A stretch of DNA of 64,000 bases from Nocardioides albus (GTDB taxonomy: Bacteria > Actinomycetota > Actinomycetes > Propionibacteriales > Nocardioidaceae): NCBI RefSeq assembly GCF_014648255.1, contig NZ_BMQT01000009.1:124001-188000 (forward strand), written 5' to 3'. The position numbers were made by a program, and so were the translations under genes. The notes below the pieces were generated by a model. That model did no database searches. It was given only the letters and a program-made list of their open reading frames with translations, and had not been told where the DNA came from. Of the stretch, positions 1 through 8,230 are shown piece after piece (position 1 is the first letter of the stretch; the number at the start of each line of letters is the position of its first letter).

Positions 1-140
1 AAGAAGTCGAGCCCGACCTGGTGGGCGAGCACGCCCTCCTCGACGATGTTCCGGATCACCTGCGCGTGGTGCTGCGGCTTGCCCTCGGCGTCGCGGGTGA
101 CCCCGCCGAAGGTGTCCAGGCCGAACTCGATGTCAGTCAC
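1..140 (-). CDS. LLM-class flavin-dependent oxidoreductase, N-terminal fragment (cut by window edge)
   Basis: Only the first 46 or so codons lie in the window; the gene continues beyond base 1. It starts at a GTG at 140 and reads VTDIEFGLDTFGG, then an N-terminal strand and helix ending near AHQVGLDFF. This is the usual opening of bacterial luciferase-like (LLM class) oxidoreductases that use FMN or F420. It follows ureD on the same strand after 13 bases, so it may be transcribed with the urease operon, although a link to urea is not implied. The substrate cannot be told from this fragment. Confidence 0.72.
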   Translation of the reverse strand, partial: MTDIEFGLDTFGGVTRDAEGKPQHHAQVIRNIVEEGVLAHQVGLDF

Positions 141-153
141 GCCTGTTGAAACC

Positions 154-900
154 TCAACCAGTCGTGGCGCATTCCCAGGGCTCTGCCGGGACCTCGTGGG
201 TCTCGCCGGCCAGGTGGCGCCACAGGGTGCCGCCGCACTCCAGGTCGAGACGGCCGTCGGGGCAGGCGTCGGGCGGTACGTCTCGCCCGAGCGCCGTGAC
301 CGACGCGAGCACGCGGTGTTGGCCGAGGATGCCAGGCGCCAGCGATCTCGCGTCCAGGTCGAGGGACTCGATCAGGAGCGGCCGCCCGTCGGCCTGATGG
401 GCCGACCAGGTGGTGGCCACCCGGCCGGGGCGCTCACGGTGGCGGCCGAGGACGACGGTCTCGCGCAGGGCGAGCCTCGCACCGGGAGCGAGGGTGACCC
501 GGGTGTCACGGGTGACGTCGGCGCCGGCGGAGACGACGAAGGGCTCCCCGGCCCAGACCAGGCTAGCGTTCGCGGCGAGGGTGATCGCGACCGTCCAGGA
601 AGCGTGGCCGCCGTCCATGTCGTAGGCGACCGTCCCGGCCGGCTCGATCAGGGTCAGGCTGGCGCCCTCCCCCACCTCGACCTCGACCGTGACCTGGTCA
701 CCGGCCAGGAGCATCGCGCCGTCGGGGACCAGCGAGATCCGCGCCGAGCGGGCGTCGCTGGCGAGCAGCATCGGCCGCAGTGCCGGCGCGGTCGAGGGTC
801 CGGTGACGTCGGTCTCGACGCGCACGCGGCCGCCGTCGACCGCCCCGACCCGCACGCGGGTCAGGGAGCCGCTGGCCAGGTCAGGCGTGCTGGTGGTCAT
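154..900 (-). CDS. ureD: urease accessory protein UreD
   Basis: UreD (UreH) is the scaffold that binds apo-urease and, with UreF and UreG, delivers nickel and CO2 to the active site. The 248-residue product begins [11 protein letters not shown] and has the beta-rich family pattern, including a [10 protein letters not shown] stretch, an EPAGTVAYD stretch and a [13 protein letters not shown] segment. I chose the ATG at 900 because residues upstream of it are an arginine-rich run with no family resemblance. The start overlaps the end of ureG by 20 bases, pointing to translational coupling. It is the last urease gene in the order A-B-C-F-G-D. Confidence 0.85.
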   Translation of the reverse strand: MTTSTPDLASGSLTRVRVGAVDGGRVRVETDVTGPSTAPALRPMLLASDARSARISLVPDGAMLLAGDQVTVEVEVGEGASLTLIEPAGTVAYDMDGGHASWTVAITLAANASLVWAGEPFVVSAGADVTRDTRVTLAPGARLALRETVVLGRHRERPGRVATTWSAHQADGRPLLIESLDLDARSLAPGILGQHRVLASVTALGRDVPPDACPDGRLDLECGGTLWRHLAGETHEVPAEPWECATTG

Positions 901-1717
901 GTTCGTGCGTGTGGCTGGTGCCGACCGCGTGGAAGTGCGGCGCCATCGGGCCCGGGTCGGCCGGGACCAGCGCACCGCCTCGGTGCCGAGTCAGCTCGGA
1001 CCTCACCCACGTCACCAGCGCCTCGACCGAGGCCGGGTCGGTGCGGGAGAGCGCGATGACCGGACGACCCTCTCGGACCGACCCCGCGTCGGAGACCATC
1101 GCGACCGGGTCGACACCGACGTACGGGGCCAGGTCGGTCTTGTTGACCACGAGCAGGTCGGCGCGCTCGATGCCCGGGCCCCCCTTGCGGGCGACGTCGC
1201 CACCGCCGGCGACGTCGATCAGGAAGATCTGGGTGTCGACCAGCGCCGGGGAGAAGGTGGCGGTGAGGTTGTCGCCGCCGGACTCGACCAGGACCACGTC
1301 GAGCGGCGCGAACTCCTCCTCGAGCTCCTCGACGGCGATCAGGTTGGCGGTGACGTCGTCGCGGATGGCGGTGTGGGGGCAGGCGCCGGTCTCGACCGCC
1401 CGGATGCGCGCCGGGTCGAGCACGCCGGCGGAGCGGAGGAAGCGGGCGTCCTCGTCGGTGTAGATGTCGTTGGTGACCACACCGATCTCCAGATCGGCGG
1501 AGAGCTCACGGCACAGCAGCGCGATGAGCGAGCTCTTGCCCGTCCCAACAGGTCCGCAAACCCCGATCCGCAGTCCCCTGGCCGCTTCGCTCGGGGTCGA
1601 GTCGGCTCGTTCTGACGTCAATCCATGCCGAGTCGGCTCGTTAGAACGAGCCGACTCGCGCTCTGATTCGGTCAGGATGAGCCGACTCGGCGTGTTTCTC
1701 GTCGTCTGTTCAGGCAC
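881..1717 (-). CDS. ureG: urease accessory GTPase UreG with unusual N-terminal extension
   Basis: UreG is the SIMIBI GTPase that powers nickel insertion into urease. Visible motifs are the P-loop GPVGTGKSS (about 55-63), the nickel-binding CPH at 113-115, the segment VESGGDN, and NKTD for guanine recognition. The tail is histidine-rich ([10 protein letters not shown]) and may store nickel. The GTG start at 1717 is supported by an AGGAGG Shine-Dalgarno 7 bases upstream and overlaps the ureF stop. About 47 residues precede the conserved core, more than is usual. They are encoded by the palindromic repeat at 1598-1689, so an in-frame repeat insertion appears to have lengthened the protein. Confidence 0.9.
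   Translation of the reverse strand: MPEQTTRNTPSRLILTESERESARSNEPTRHGLTSERADSTPSEAARGLRIGVCGPVGTGKSSLIALLCRELSADLEIGVVTNDIYTDEDARFLRSAGVLDPARIRAVETGACPHTAIRDDVTANLIAVEELEEEFAPLDVVLVESGGDNLTATFSPALVDTQIFLIDVAGGGDVARKGGPGIERADLLVVNKTDLAPYVGVDPVAMVSDAGSVREGRPVIALSRTDPASVEALVTWVRSELTRHRGGALVPADPGPMAPHFHAVGTSHTHEHDHQHA
1598..1689. repeat. palindromic repeat cluster inside the 5' end of ureG
   Basis: The 14-mer CGAGTCGGCTCGTT occurs at 1598-1611 and 1629-1642, its reverse complement at 1645-1658, and an 11-base inverted part at 1679-1689. Copies two and three form a perfect inverted repeat with 14-bp arms and a 2-base centre. The whole block is translated in frame as the ureG N-terminal extension. 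It resembles REP-like small repeats that spread in actinobacterial genomes. Confidence 0.8.
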
Positions 1718-2372
1718 TGAACAACCTCCTGGTCGTATGGGCGTGGGTCTGGGCCCACAGATCTAGCTGGGGCGCGCTGGGCGCCGGGATGTGATGGGGC
1801 TCGGTGAGCGGGGCGACGCCGGTGGCGAGCCGCTCGGCCTCCGGGAGCAGGTCGTGCACCCACGAGGTGGCATCGAGCGGGTCGAGGGGCAGCAGCTTGA
1901 GGGATGCCGAGGCGACCGTCTGCAGATCGTCGTACGCCACCAGCCGGCCCAGCGAGGTCGGCGCGATGCCACCGGTGGCGGCCGCCGCGGCTAGGACGAG
2001 CGGGCGGCAAGGCCGCTTGAGGCCGGCCACCTCCGCGACGTGCGTCGAGTCCGGAAACAGGCGCCTGACCAGCCGCAACAGTGCGCGACCGAGGGTGCGC
2101 GAGGTGTCCCGCATCGGGGCCGCGGGGGTGCGCGCCGCCCAGGCATCCAGCACCGGCTCCAGCGGCAGACCAGCGCGCAGCCGGTGCAGCGCCACCACCG
2201 CCGTGCCCGCCTCGACCCTCACCACGCTGGCCAGTCGCGACCGCATGAAGACCGGCACCTGATCGGCGGTGAGGCCGGAGCGTACGGCAGCCTCCAGCTG
2301 GCCCGACTGGGTGTGGCCGGCGACAGGGAGGCGGGCGTCGGCGAGCAGCATCATGAGCAGGTCGTCGGACAT
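1710..2372 (-). CDS. ureF: urease accessory protein UreF
   Basis: UreF is the all-helical accessory protein that bridges UreD and UreG during nickel loading. The 220-residue product starts [20 protein letters not shown], with the family's ADARLP and GHTQSG motifs. It continues through helical stretches such as [21 protein letters not shown] and ends [16 protein letters not shown]. The ATG at 2372 lies 5 bases after the ureC stop and matches the family N-terminus, so the much longer frame that runs through ureC was not used. The stop overlaps the ureG start by 8 bases, so the two are probably translationally coupled. Confidence 0.9.
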   Translation of the reverse strand: MSDDLLMMLLADARLPVAGHTQSGQLEAAVRSGLTADQVPVFMRSRLASVVRVEAGTAVVALHRLRAGLPLEPVLDAWAARTPAAPMRDTSRTLGRALLRLVRRLFPDSTHVAEVAGLKRPCRPLVLAAAAATGGIAPTSLGRLVAYDDLQTVASASLKLLPLDPLDATSWVHDLLPEAERLATGVAPLTEPHHIPAPSAPQLDLWAQTHAHTTRRLFSA

Positions 2373-2377
2373 CGCGC

Positions 2378-4072
2378 TCAGAACATCGAGTAGAGCTGCG
2401 TCAGCGGCAGCTCGGTCGCGGGGGCGGGCTCGATCAGCTCGCCGTCCACGTGGATGCGGAAGGTCTCGGGCTCGACCCGGATCTCGGGGGTCGCGGAGTT
2501 GTTGACCATGTCGGCCTTGCCGATTTCGCGGGTGGGTGAGATCCCGACGAGACGTCGGCGCAGTCCGAGGCGATCGGCCAGCCCGGCCTCCAGCGCGGAC
2601 GGGGCGACGAACGAGACCGCGTGGTCCGCTCCCGGCCCCACCAGCGTCGGTCGCATGAGCACCGGCTGCGGGGTCGGGATGGAGGCGTTCGGGTCGCCGA
2701 GGGCGCCCCAGATCAGGGCGCCGGACTTCATCACGACCTCGGGCCGGATGCCGAAGAACCGCGGGTCCCACAGGACCAGGTCGGCCATCTTGCCGGGCTC
2801 CACGGAGCCGACCTCGGCAGCGATCCCATGGGCGATGGCGGGGTTGATCGTGTATTTCGCGACGTACCTCTTGGCTCTGATGTTGTCCGCCTTCCCACCC
2901 AGCGAGCCGAGCCGGGCCTTCATCGCGTGGGCGACCTGCCAGGTGCGGCACACGACCTCGCCGATGCGGCCCATCGCCTGCGCGTCGGAGGAGGTGATGG
3001 ACAGCGCGCCGAGGTCGTGCAGTACGTCCTCGGCGGCGATCGTGGTCGCCCGGATCCGCGACTCCGCGAAGGCCAGGTCCTCGGGCACGCGCGGGTTGAG
3101 GTGGTGGCAGACCATCAGCATGTCGAGGTGCTCGGCGACGGTGTTGACGGTGTGCGGCAGGGTCGGGTTCGTGGAGCCGGGGATGACGTACGGCAGCGAG
3201 GCGACCGTGAGGATGTCGGGCGCGTGCCCTCCCCCGGCACCCTCGGCGTGGAAGGCGTGGATGGAGCGGCCGGCGATCGCTGCGACCGTCGACTCCAGGT
3301 AGCCGGCCTCGTTGAGCGAGTCCGAGTGCAGCGCGACCTGCAGGCCGTGCTCGTCGGCGGCCTTGAGGGCGGCGTCGATCGCTGCCGGGGTCGAGCCCCA
3401 GTCCTCGTGGACCTTGTAGGCGGCGGCTCCGGCCAGCGCCTGCTCGGCCAGCCCGGCCGCGGAGACGGTGTTGCCCTTGCCCATCAGCAGCAGGTTGACC
3501 GGCATGTCGTCGAGCGCGCGGTGGATGGTCTCCAGGTGCCACGGTCCGGGGGTGACCGTGGTGGCCTTCGAGCCCTCCGAGGGTCCGGTTCCGCCGCCGC
3601 CCACGGTGGTGATCCCGGTCGAGATCGCCTCGACGATCTGGGACCGGGACAGCAGGTGCACATGGACGTCGATCGCCCCAGCGGTGAGGATCTTCCCCTC
3701 GCCGCTGACCACGTCGGTGCCCGGTCCGATGACCAGGTCGGGGTGGACGCCGTCGGCGATGTCGGGGTTCCCGGAGCGGCCCAGGGCGACGATCCTCCCG
3801 CCGCGGATCCCGACGTCGGCACGGACGATGCCCCAGTGGTCGAGCACGAGCGCGTTGGTGATCACGGTGTCGAGAGCACCCTCGGCCCGCGGCACCGTCG
3901 ACTGGTTCATCGACTCGCGGATCGACTTGCCGCCGCCGAAGACCGACTCCTCGCCACCCGCGGTCAGGTCGTCCTCGACCTCGATCCAGAGATCGGTGTC
4001 ACCGAGGCGCACCTGGTCGCCGGTCGTGGGGCCGTAGAGCGCGGCGTACTCGCTCCTGCTGATCTCCACCAT
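2378..4072 (-). CDS. ureC: urease alpha subunit (catalytic)
   Basis: The catalytic subunit of the nickel enzyme that hydrolyses urea to ammonia and carbamate in the cytoplasm. In the 564-residue product the nickel ligands and catalytic residues are all present: H137 and H139 (HVH), K220 as the lysine to be carbamylated (YKVHEDWG), H249, H275 ([15 protein letters not shown]), the catalytic H323/H324 pair (MVCHHL) and D363 ([13 protein letters not shown]). The length is normal for a bacterial UreC. The start is the ATG at 4072, overlapping the ureB stop as TGATG; a GTG one codon earlier (4075) is an equal alternative. The enzyme looks intact. Confidence 0.97.
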   Translation of the reverse strand: MVEISRSEYAALYGPTTGDQVRLGDTDLWIEVEDDLTAGGEESVFGGGKSIRESMNQSTVPRAEGALDTVITNALVLDHWGIVRADVGIRGGRIVALGRSGNPDIADGVHPDLVIGPGTDVVSGEGKILTAGAIDVHVHLLSRSQIVEAISTGITTVGGGGTGPSEGSKATTVTPGPWHLETIHRALDDMPVNLLLMGKGNTVSAAGLAEQALAGAAAYKVHEDWGSTPAAIDAALKAADEHGLQVALHSDSLNEAGYLESTVAAIAGRSIHAFHAEGAGGGHAPDILTVASLPYVIPGSTNPTLPHTVNTVAEHLDMLMVCHHLNPRVPEDLAFAESRIRATTIAAEDVLHDLGALSITSSDAQAMGRIGEVVCRTWQVAHAMKARLGSLGGKADNIRAKRYVAKYTINPAIAHGIAAEVGSVEPGKMADLVLWDPRFFGIRPEVVMKSGALIWGALGDPNASIPTPQPVLMRPTLVGPGADHAVSFVAPSALEAGLADRLGLRRRLVGISPTREIGKADMVNNSATPEIRVEPETFRIHVDGELIEPAPATELPLTQLYSMF

Positions 4073-4416
4073 CACGCACCGCCCTCGGTGGTCGAGCCTG
4101 TCGAGACCACGGAGATTCCGGGCACGATGCGCGCACCCTTGAACGCGACGATCGCGACCTCACGTGACGCCCCCGGCTCGAACCGGCGCGAGGTGCCGGC
4201 GGGGATGTCGAGCCGGAACCCCTCGGCCGCCTCGCGGTCGAAGTCGAGGGCGGAGTTCACCTCGGCAAGGTGGATGTGGGAGCCGATCTGGACCGGCCGA
4301 TCGCCGGTGTTGAGAACCACCAACGTACGCCGCTCCGACTCGCTCCGGTCGGTGTTGAGCCGGATGGTGCCGTCGGCGACGCGTACGGCTCCGGGACCGC
4401 TGGACTGCATGGACAT
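4072..4416 (-). CDS. ureB: urease beta subunit
   Basis: Structural subunit of the urease heterotrimer. The 114-residue product has the UreB core with [21 protein letters not shown], a [17 protein letters not shown] loop and a [11 protein letters not shown] strand. It lies between ureA and ureC, the usual order. The last residues, [13 protein letters not shown], are not typical of UreB; they are the translation of a 23-base palindromic repeat at the 3' end of the gene. The stop overlaps the ureC start. Confidence 0.95.
   Translation of the reverse strand: MSMQSSGPGAVRVADGTIRLNTDRSESERRTLVVLNTGDRPVQIGSHIHLAEVNSALDFDREAAEGFRLDIPAGTSRRFEPGASREVAIVAFKGARIVPGISVVSTGSTTEGGA
4088..4110. repeat. GTGGTCGAG/CTCGAC-type palindromic repeat at the 3' end of ureB
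   Basis: A 23-base imperfect palindrome with arms GTGGTC(T)CGA around AGGC, read on either strand. I recognise this word as a widespread small repeat in Nocardioidaceae and related actinobacteria. Here it is translated in frame as VVSTGSTT at the C-terminus of UreB. Confidence 0.7.
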
Positions 4417-4439
4417 GCTGGGCTCCTCAGGGCTGGGCG

Positions 4440-4742
4440 TCAGGCGATGGGCTGGTGGATGGTGACGAGCTTGCGGCCGTCGGGGAAGGTCGCCTCGACC
4501 TGCACCTCGACGAGCATGTCGACCACGTCGGGCATGACCTGCTCGCGGGTCAGCACGGCGCGGCCCCGCGTCATCAGGTCGGAGACCAAGGCACCCTCGC
4601 GTGCCCGCTCGATCACCCAGGTGGAGAGCAGGGCGACGGACTCGGGGTAGTTGAGGAGCACCCCGCGGGCAAGCCGGTCGCGAGCGACCATCCCGGCCAC
4701 GGACAGCAGCAGCTTCTCGGTGTCGGACGGGGTCAGATGCAT
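4440..4742 (-). CDS. ureA: urease gamma subunit
   Basis: Small structural subunit of urease, 100 residues, the normal length. It begins [20 protein letters not shown] and contains [21 protein letters not shown] and [18 protein letters not shown], all UreA hallmarks. The ATG at 4742 matches the family start; the longer upstream frame has no homology. It opens the ureABC block, 23 bases before ureB and 25 bases after urtE, so the transporter and enzyme genes probably share one transcript. Confidence 0.95.
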   Translation of the reverse strand: MHLTPSDTEKLLLSVAGMVARDRLARGVLLNYPESVALLSTWVIERAREGALVSDLMTRGRAVLTREQVMPDVVDMLVEVQVEATFPDGRKLVTIHQPIA

Positions 4743-4767
4743 CTCGCCAACTCTCTGGACGGCCGGC

Positions 4768-5445
4768 CTAGACGGCCAGCTGGGATCGGACGTGGTCGTG
4801 CGCCTCGGAGCCGCCGTCACCGCGGGCGGTGATCCGGCCGGACTCGAGGATGTAGTAGGCAGAGGCAGTACGCAGCGCGAACCCGACGTGCTGCTCGACC
4901 AGCAGCACGGTGAGGTCGCCGCGACCGGTGAGCTCGGCGATCACCCGTTCGATCTCGGCGACGACGTTGGGCTGGATGCCTTCGGTCGGCTCGTCGAGGA
5001 TGAGCAGCCGCGGCCTGGTCAGCAGCGTTCGCGCGATCGAGAGCTGCTGGCGCTGGCCGCCGGAGAGCAGCCCGGCCCGCCTGCCGAGCAGGTCCTTCAG
5101 CGCGGGGAACAGGTCGAGCATCTCGCTGATCCCGGCCCGGTCGCCGACCAGCTGGAGGTTCTCCAGCGCCGTCATGTCGCCGAAGCTCTGCTGGCCCTGC
5201 GGGACGTAGCCCAGGCCCCGCTTGACGCGTGCGCTCGGCCTCAACCCGGTGACGTCCTCGCCGTCGAGCAGCACCCGTCCGCTCTTGGCCCGGACCAGCC
5301 CGACCGCCGCCTTGAGCAGGGTCGTCTTGCCGGCGCCGTTGTGTCCCATCAGCGCCACCGCGGCGCCGGTCGGGACCTCGAGGCTGACCTCGTGGAGCAC
5401 CGTGGTGCGGCCGTAGCCGCCGGTGACCGACTCGATCCTCAGCAT
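4768..5445 (-). CDS. urtE: urea ABC transporter ATP-binding protein UrtE
   Basis: One of the two ATPases of the UrtABCDE high-affinity urea importer (branched-chain amino acid, or HAAT, transporter family). The 225-residue product shows Walker A GHNGAGKTT, the Q-loop region VPQGQQ, the signature LSGGQRQQLSIA and Walker B LLILDEPTEG followed by the IQPNVVAEI typical of UrtE and LivF proteins. The ATG at 5445 overlaps the urtD stop as TGATG. The GC-rich opposite frames in this stretch are not genes. Confidence 0.93.
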   Translation of the reverse strand: MLRIESVTGGYGRTTVLHEVSLEVPTGAAVALMGHNGAGKTTLLKAAVGLVRAKSGRVLLDGEDVTGLRPSARVKRGLGYVPQGQQSFGDMTALENLQLVGDRAGISEMLDLFPALKDLLGRRAGLLSGGQRQQLSIARTLLTRPRLLILDEPTEGIQPNVVAEIERVIAELTGRGDLTVLLVEQHVGFALRTASAYYILESGRITARGDGGSEAHDHVRSQLAV

Positions 5446-6203
5446 CAGGCGTCCTCCCCTGTGGTTTCGGTGACCGCGGCGACGGTGTCGCCCAGATAGA
5501 CCCGCTGCACCTCGGCGTCCTCCCGGATCTCGGCGGCGGTGCCCTCGGCAATCACCTTCCCGGCATGCAGGACCGTGACCACGTCGGCGAAGCGTCGTAC
5601 GAAGTCCATGTCGTGCTCGATGACCACGACCGTCCGCTCCGGGCTGATCCGGCGCAGCAGCTCCCCGGTCGCCTCCCGCTCCTCGGCCGACATCCCGGCG
5701 ACGGGCTCGTCGAGCAGCATCACCGAGGAGTCCTGCACCAGCAGCATGCCGATCTCCAGCCACTGCTTCTGCCCGTGCGAGAGCACGCCCGCGGGCCGCT
5801 CCGCCAGCTCCGTGAGCCCCACGGTCTCCAGCACCTCGGCGACCTGCTCGGACATCCCCCGCCGCGGCAGCATCAGCCGCCACCGCGCCCGGTGCACGCC
5901 GGCTGCGATGTCGAGGTTCTGCAGCACGCTGAGCTCCTCGAAGACCGTCGCGGTCTGGAACGTACGTCCCACCCCGAGGCGGGTGATCTTGTGCGATGCC
6001 AGCGTGAGCAGATCGCGTGTGCGATAACGCGCTTCACCACTTCCGTGCGCCAGACCGGTCAGGGCGTCCACCAGCGTGGTTTTTCCGGCGCCGTTGGGGC
6101 CGATCAGGAAGTGCAGCCGGCCCGGCTCGAGCGTCAATGACACCCCGTCGATCGCCACGAACCCGTCGAACTCGACCCGCAGGTCGCTCACCGTCAGCGT
6201 CAT
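5445..6203 (-). CDS. urtD: urea ABC transporter ATP-binding protein UrtD
   Basis: The LivG-type ATPase of the urea importer, 252 residues. It has Walker A GPNGAGKTT, the family segment GVGRTFQTATVFEELSV, a C-loop LSHGQKQWLEIG that is the characteristic UrtD variant of the ABC signature, Walker B VMLLDEPVAGMS and the switch histidine in VVVIEHDMDFV. It overlaps urtC by 4 bases (ATGA) and urtE by 1 base, so it is part of a translationally coupled chain. Confidence 0.95.
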   Translation of the reverse strand: MTLTVSDLRVEFDGFVAIDGVSLTLEPGRLHFLIGPNGAGKTTLVDALTGLAHGSGEARYRTRDLLTLASHKITRLGVGRTFQTATVFEELSVLQNLDIAAGVHRARWRLMLPRRGMSEQVAEVLETVGLTELAERPAGVLSHGQKQWLEIGMLLVQDSSVMLLDEPVAGMSAEEREATGELLRRISPERTVVVIEHDMDFVRRFADVVTVLHAGKVIAEGTAAEIREDAEVQRVYLGDTVAAVTETTGEDA

Positions 6204-7345
6204 CGCGCTGCCGCCTCCTCGGATGCTGACCGAGTTACCTCGGTCTCGCCCTGCTCCCCTCGTGGAACTCCACGAAGTAAGTGATCGCCCACCGAGTTAC
6301 CTCGGTGAACATTCGCTCTCCTCACCAGCCCCAGCAGCTGCGCCAGCCCGCCCGGCAGCAGCAGGATGACCAGCACGAACAGCGCCCCCTGGAAGTAAGA
6401 CCACGACCCCGGAAAGGCCTCGGAGAGCGAGGTCTCCGCATACCCGATCAGGAGCGCGCCGACGGCCGGCCCGAGCAGCGAGGCACGCCCGCCCAGCGCG
6501 ACCCCGGCGAGCAGCCCGATGGAGGCGACCACGCCGACGTCGTCGGGCGAGACGATCCCGGCGATCGGCACGAAGAGCGCGCCGCCGATCGAGGCCAGGA
6601 CGGCCGCGATGACGTACGCCGCCAGCTTGACGTTGGCTGGGTCGGTGCCGAGGAACCGCACCCGCTCCTCGCCGTCGCGGACGGCGACCAGCAGCTCACC
6701 GAAGCGGGTGCGGTAGAGCCAGGCCATCGCCAGGATCGAGACCAGCAGAATCCCGGCGGCGATGAAGTAGAGCATCCGCTTGTTGGCCGGATCGAACAGG
6801 GCGAACCCGAAGAAGCCCTGGAAGTTGTTGAGGCCGTTGGCGCCGCCGGTGGTCTTCACCTGGCCGACGAGCAGGATCGCGAAGGCGGCGGCGAGCGCTT
6901 GGCTCAGGATGGCGAAGTACGCCCCCTTGATCCGCCGCTTGAAGACCGCGAGCCCCAGCAGGCCCGCCACCAGTGCCGGGAGGACGAGGATGACGACCAG
7001 AGCGAGCCCGCCGTTGCGCAATGGCTCCCACCAGCCCGGCACCGTGGCGTCGCCGTAGAGCGCCATGAAGTCCGGCACTCCGCCGGGGCCGGCGTCGGCG
7101 AGCTTGAGGTGCATCGCCATCGCGTAGGCACCGATGCCGAAGTAGAGCCCCTGGCCGAGCACCAGCATCCCGCCACGGCCCCAGGCGAGGCCGATACCGA
7201 CCGCGGCGATGGCGTAGCAGCAGTACTTCGCGAGCAGGCCGAGGCGGAAGTCGGACAGGACCGCCGGGGCGAGGACGAGCAGGGCGACCGCGAGCAGAAG
7301 CCAGCCGACGTACGGATAGGCGTGTTTCAGAGTGGGGAGTCTCAT
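6200..7345 (-). CDS. urtC: urea ABC transporter permease UrtC
   Basis: LivM-type membrane permease of the urea importer, 381 residues with about ten hydrophobic helices. Family features include LAWGRGGMLVLGQGLYFGIG near the N-terminus, the permease loop VRDGEERVRFLGTDPANVKL and IVSPDDVGVVASIGLL. The ATG at 7345 overlaps the urtB stop by 4 bases and gives the normal UrtC N-terminus. The last 30 or so residues (ANVHRGNSVGDHLLRG onward) are hydrophilic and are encoded by the repeat element at 6229-6306, so the tail is probably not original to the family. Confidence 0.93.
   Translation of the reverse strand: MRLPTLKHAYPYVGWLLLAVALLVLAPAVLSDFRLGLLAKYCCYAIAAVGIGLAWGRGGMLVLGQGLYFGIGAYAMAMHLKLADAGPGGVPDFMALYGDATVPGWWEPLRNGGLALVVILVLPALVAGLLGLAVFKRRIKGAYFAILSQALAAAFAILLVGQVKTTGGANGLNNFQGFFGFALFDPANKRMLYFIAAGILLVSILAMAWLYRTRFGELLVAVRDGEERVRFLGTDPANVKLAAYVIAAVLASIGGALFVPIAGIVSPDDVGVVASIGLLAGVALGGRASLLGPAVGALLIGYAETSLSEAFPGSWSYFQGALFVLVILLLPGGLAQLLGLVRRANVHRGNSVGDHLLRGVPRGEQGETEVTRSASEEAAAR
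6229..6306. repeat. 78-bp composite repeat element in the 3' end of urtC
   Basis: Two identical 16-mers, ACCGAGTTACCTCGGT, at 6229-6244 and 6291-6306, each itself an inverted repeat with 6-bp arms, flank a 16-bp palindrome (TCGTGGA/TCCACGA arms) at 6260-6275. The arrangement of two equal ends around a central hairpin looks like a non-autonomous mobile unit. It lies in frame in the last codons of urtC. Confidence 0.75.
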
Positions 7346-8226
7346 GCCAGGCTCCTGGTCCGGACCGAGAGGATGCCCTGCGGACGCAGCTGCAGGAACG
7401 CGACGATCGCCAGGAAGACGATCACCTGGGCGACCGAGCCGGTCAGGGCGTGAGCTAGGAACGCCTGGAGCAGGCCGATCCCGAGAGCCGCGACGATCGT
7501 GCCCTTGAGGTGCCCGATGCCGCCGACCACGACCACGAGGAACGCCTGGACGATGTAGGACGTGCCGAGGTTGGGGCCGGTCGAGCCGAGCAGCGTGAGC
7601 GCCACCCCGGCGACGCCGGCCAGGCCGGACCCGATGAAGAAGGTGGCCCGGTCGGTACGTCGGGTCGAGATGCCGATGGTCTCGGCGAGGTCGCGGTTGC
7701 CGACGGTCGCCCGGATCTGGCGCCCGAGGGCGGTGAACCGGAGCACCGCCAGCAGCGCCGCGACGCAGAGCCCGGCCAGGACGATGATGAAGAGCCTGGT
7801 CAGCGGGAAGTCGTAGCCCAGGATCGGGATCGACCCGTCGAGCCAGCCCGGCGCGGGCACCTCCTTGGCGGGAGCCCCGAAGATGTCGCGGGCGACCTGC
7901 TGCAGGATGAGACCGACGCCGTAGGTGACCAAGAGCGTGTCCAGCGGACGGGCGTACATCCACCGCAGCACGCTCGCCTCGAGCGCCAGCCCGAGCAGGC
8001 CACCGATCACGAACCCCACAGGGAGCGCGATCAGCAGACTCAGCTCGGTGCTGGCGACGATGGTCGAGACGACATAGGCGGTGTACGCGCCGGCCATGAT
8101 GAACTCGCCGTGGGCCATGTTGATCACGCCCATCTGACCGAAGGTCAGGGTGAGCCCGAGGGCGATGAGGAGCAGGACCGCACCGGCGGAGATGCCGGTG
8201 AAGACCTGGGCGAGCAGCGCGTCCAA
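7342..8226 (-). CDS. urtB: urea ABC transporter permease UrtB
   Basis: LivH-type membrane permease of the urea importer, 294 residues, with around eight transmembrane helices. Typical segments are ALGLTLTFGQMGVINMAHGE near the N-terminus, RPLDTLLVTYGVGLILQQVAR, and VRFTALGRQIRATVGNRDLAET as the cytoplasmic coupling loop. The separate first half of UrtB seen in some bacteria (a long periplasmic N-terminal domain) is absent here. The gene starts 4 bases after urtA and overlaps urtC by 4 bases. Confidence 0.95.
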   Translation of the reverse strand: MDALLAQVFTGISAGAVLLLIALGLTLTFGQMGVINMAHGEFIMAGAYTAYVVSTIVASTELSLLIALPVGFVIGGLLGLALEASVLRWMYARPLDTLLVTYGVGLILQQVARDIFGAPAKEVPAPGWLDGSIPILGYDFPLTRLFIIVLAGLCVAALLAVLRFTALGRQIRATVGNRDLAETIGISTRRTDRATFFIGSGLAGVAGVALTLLGSTGPNLGTSYIVQAFLVVVVGGIGHLKGTIVAALGIGLLQAFLAHALTGSVAQVIVFLAIVAFLQLRPQGILSVRTRSLA

Positions 8227-8230
8227 CGGG

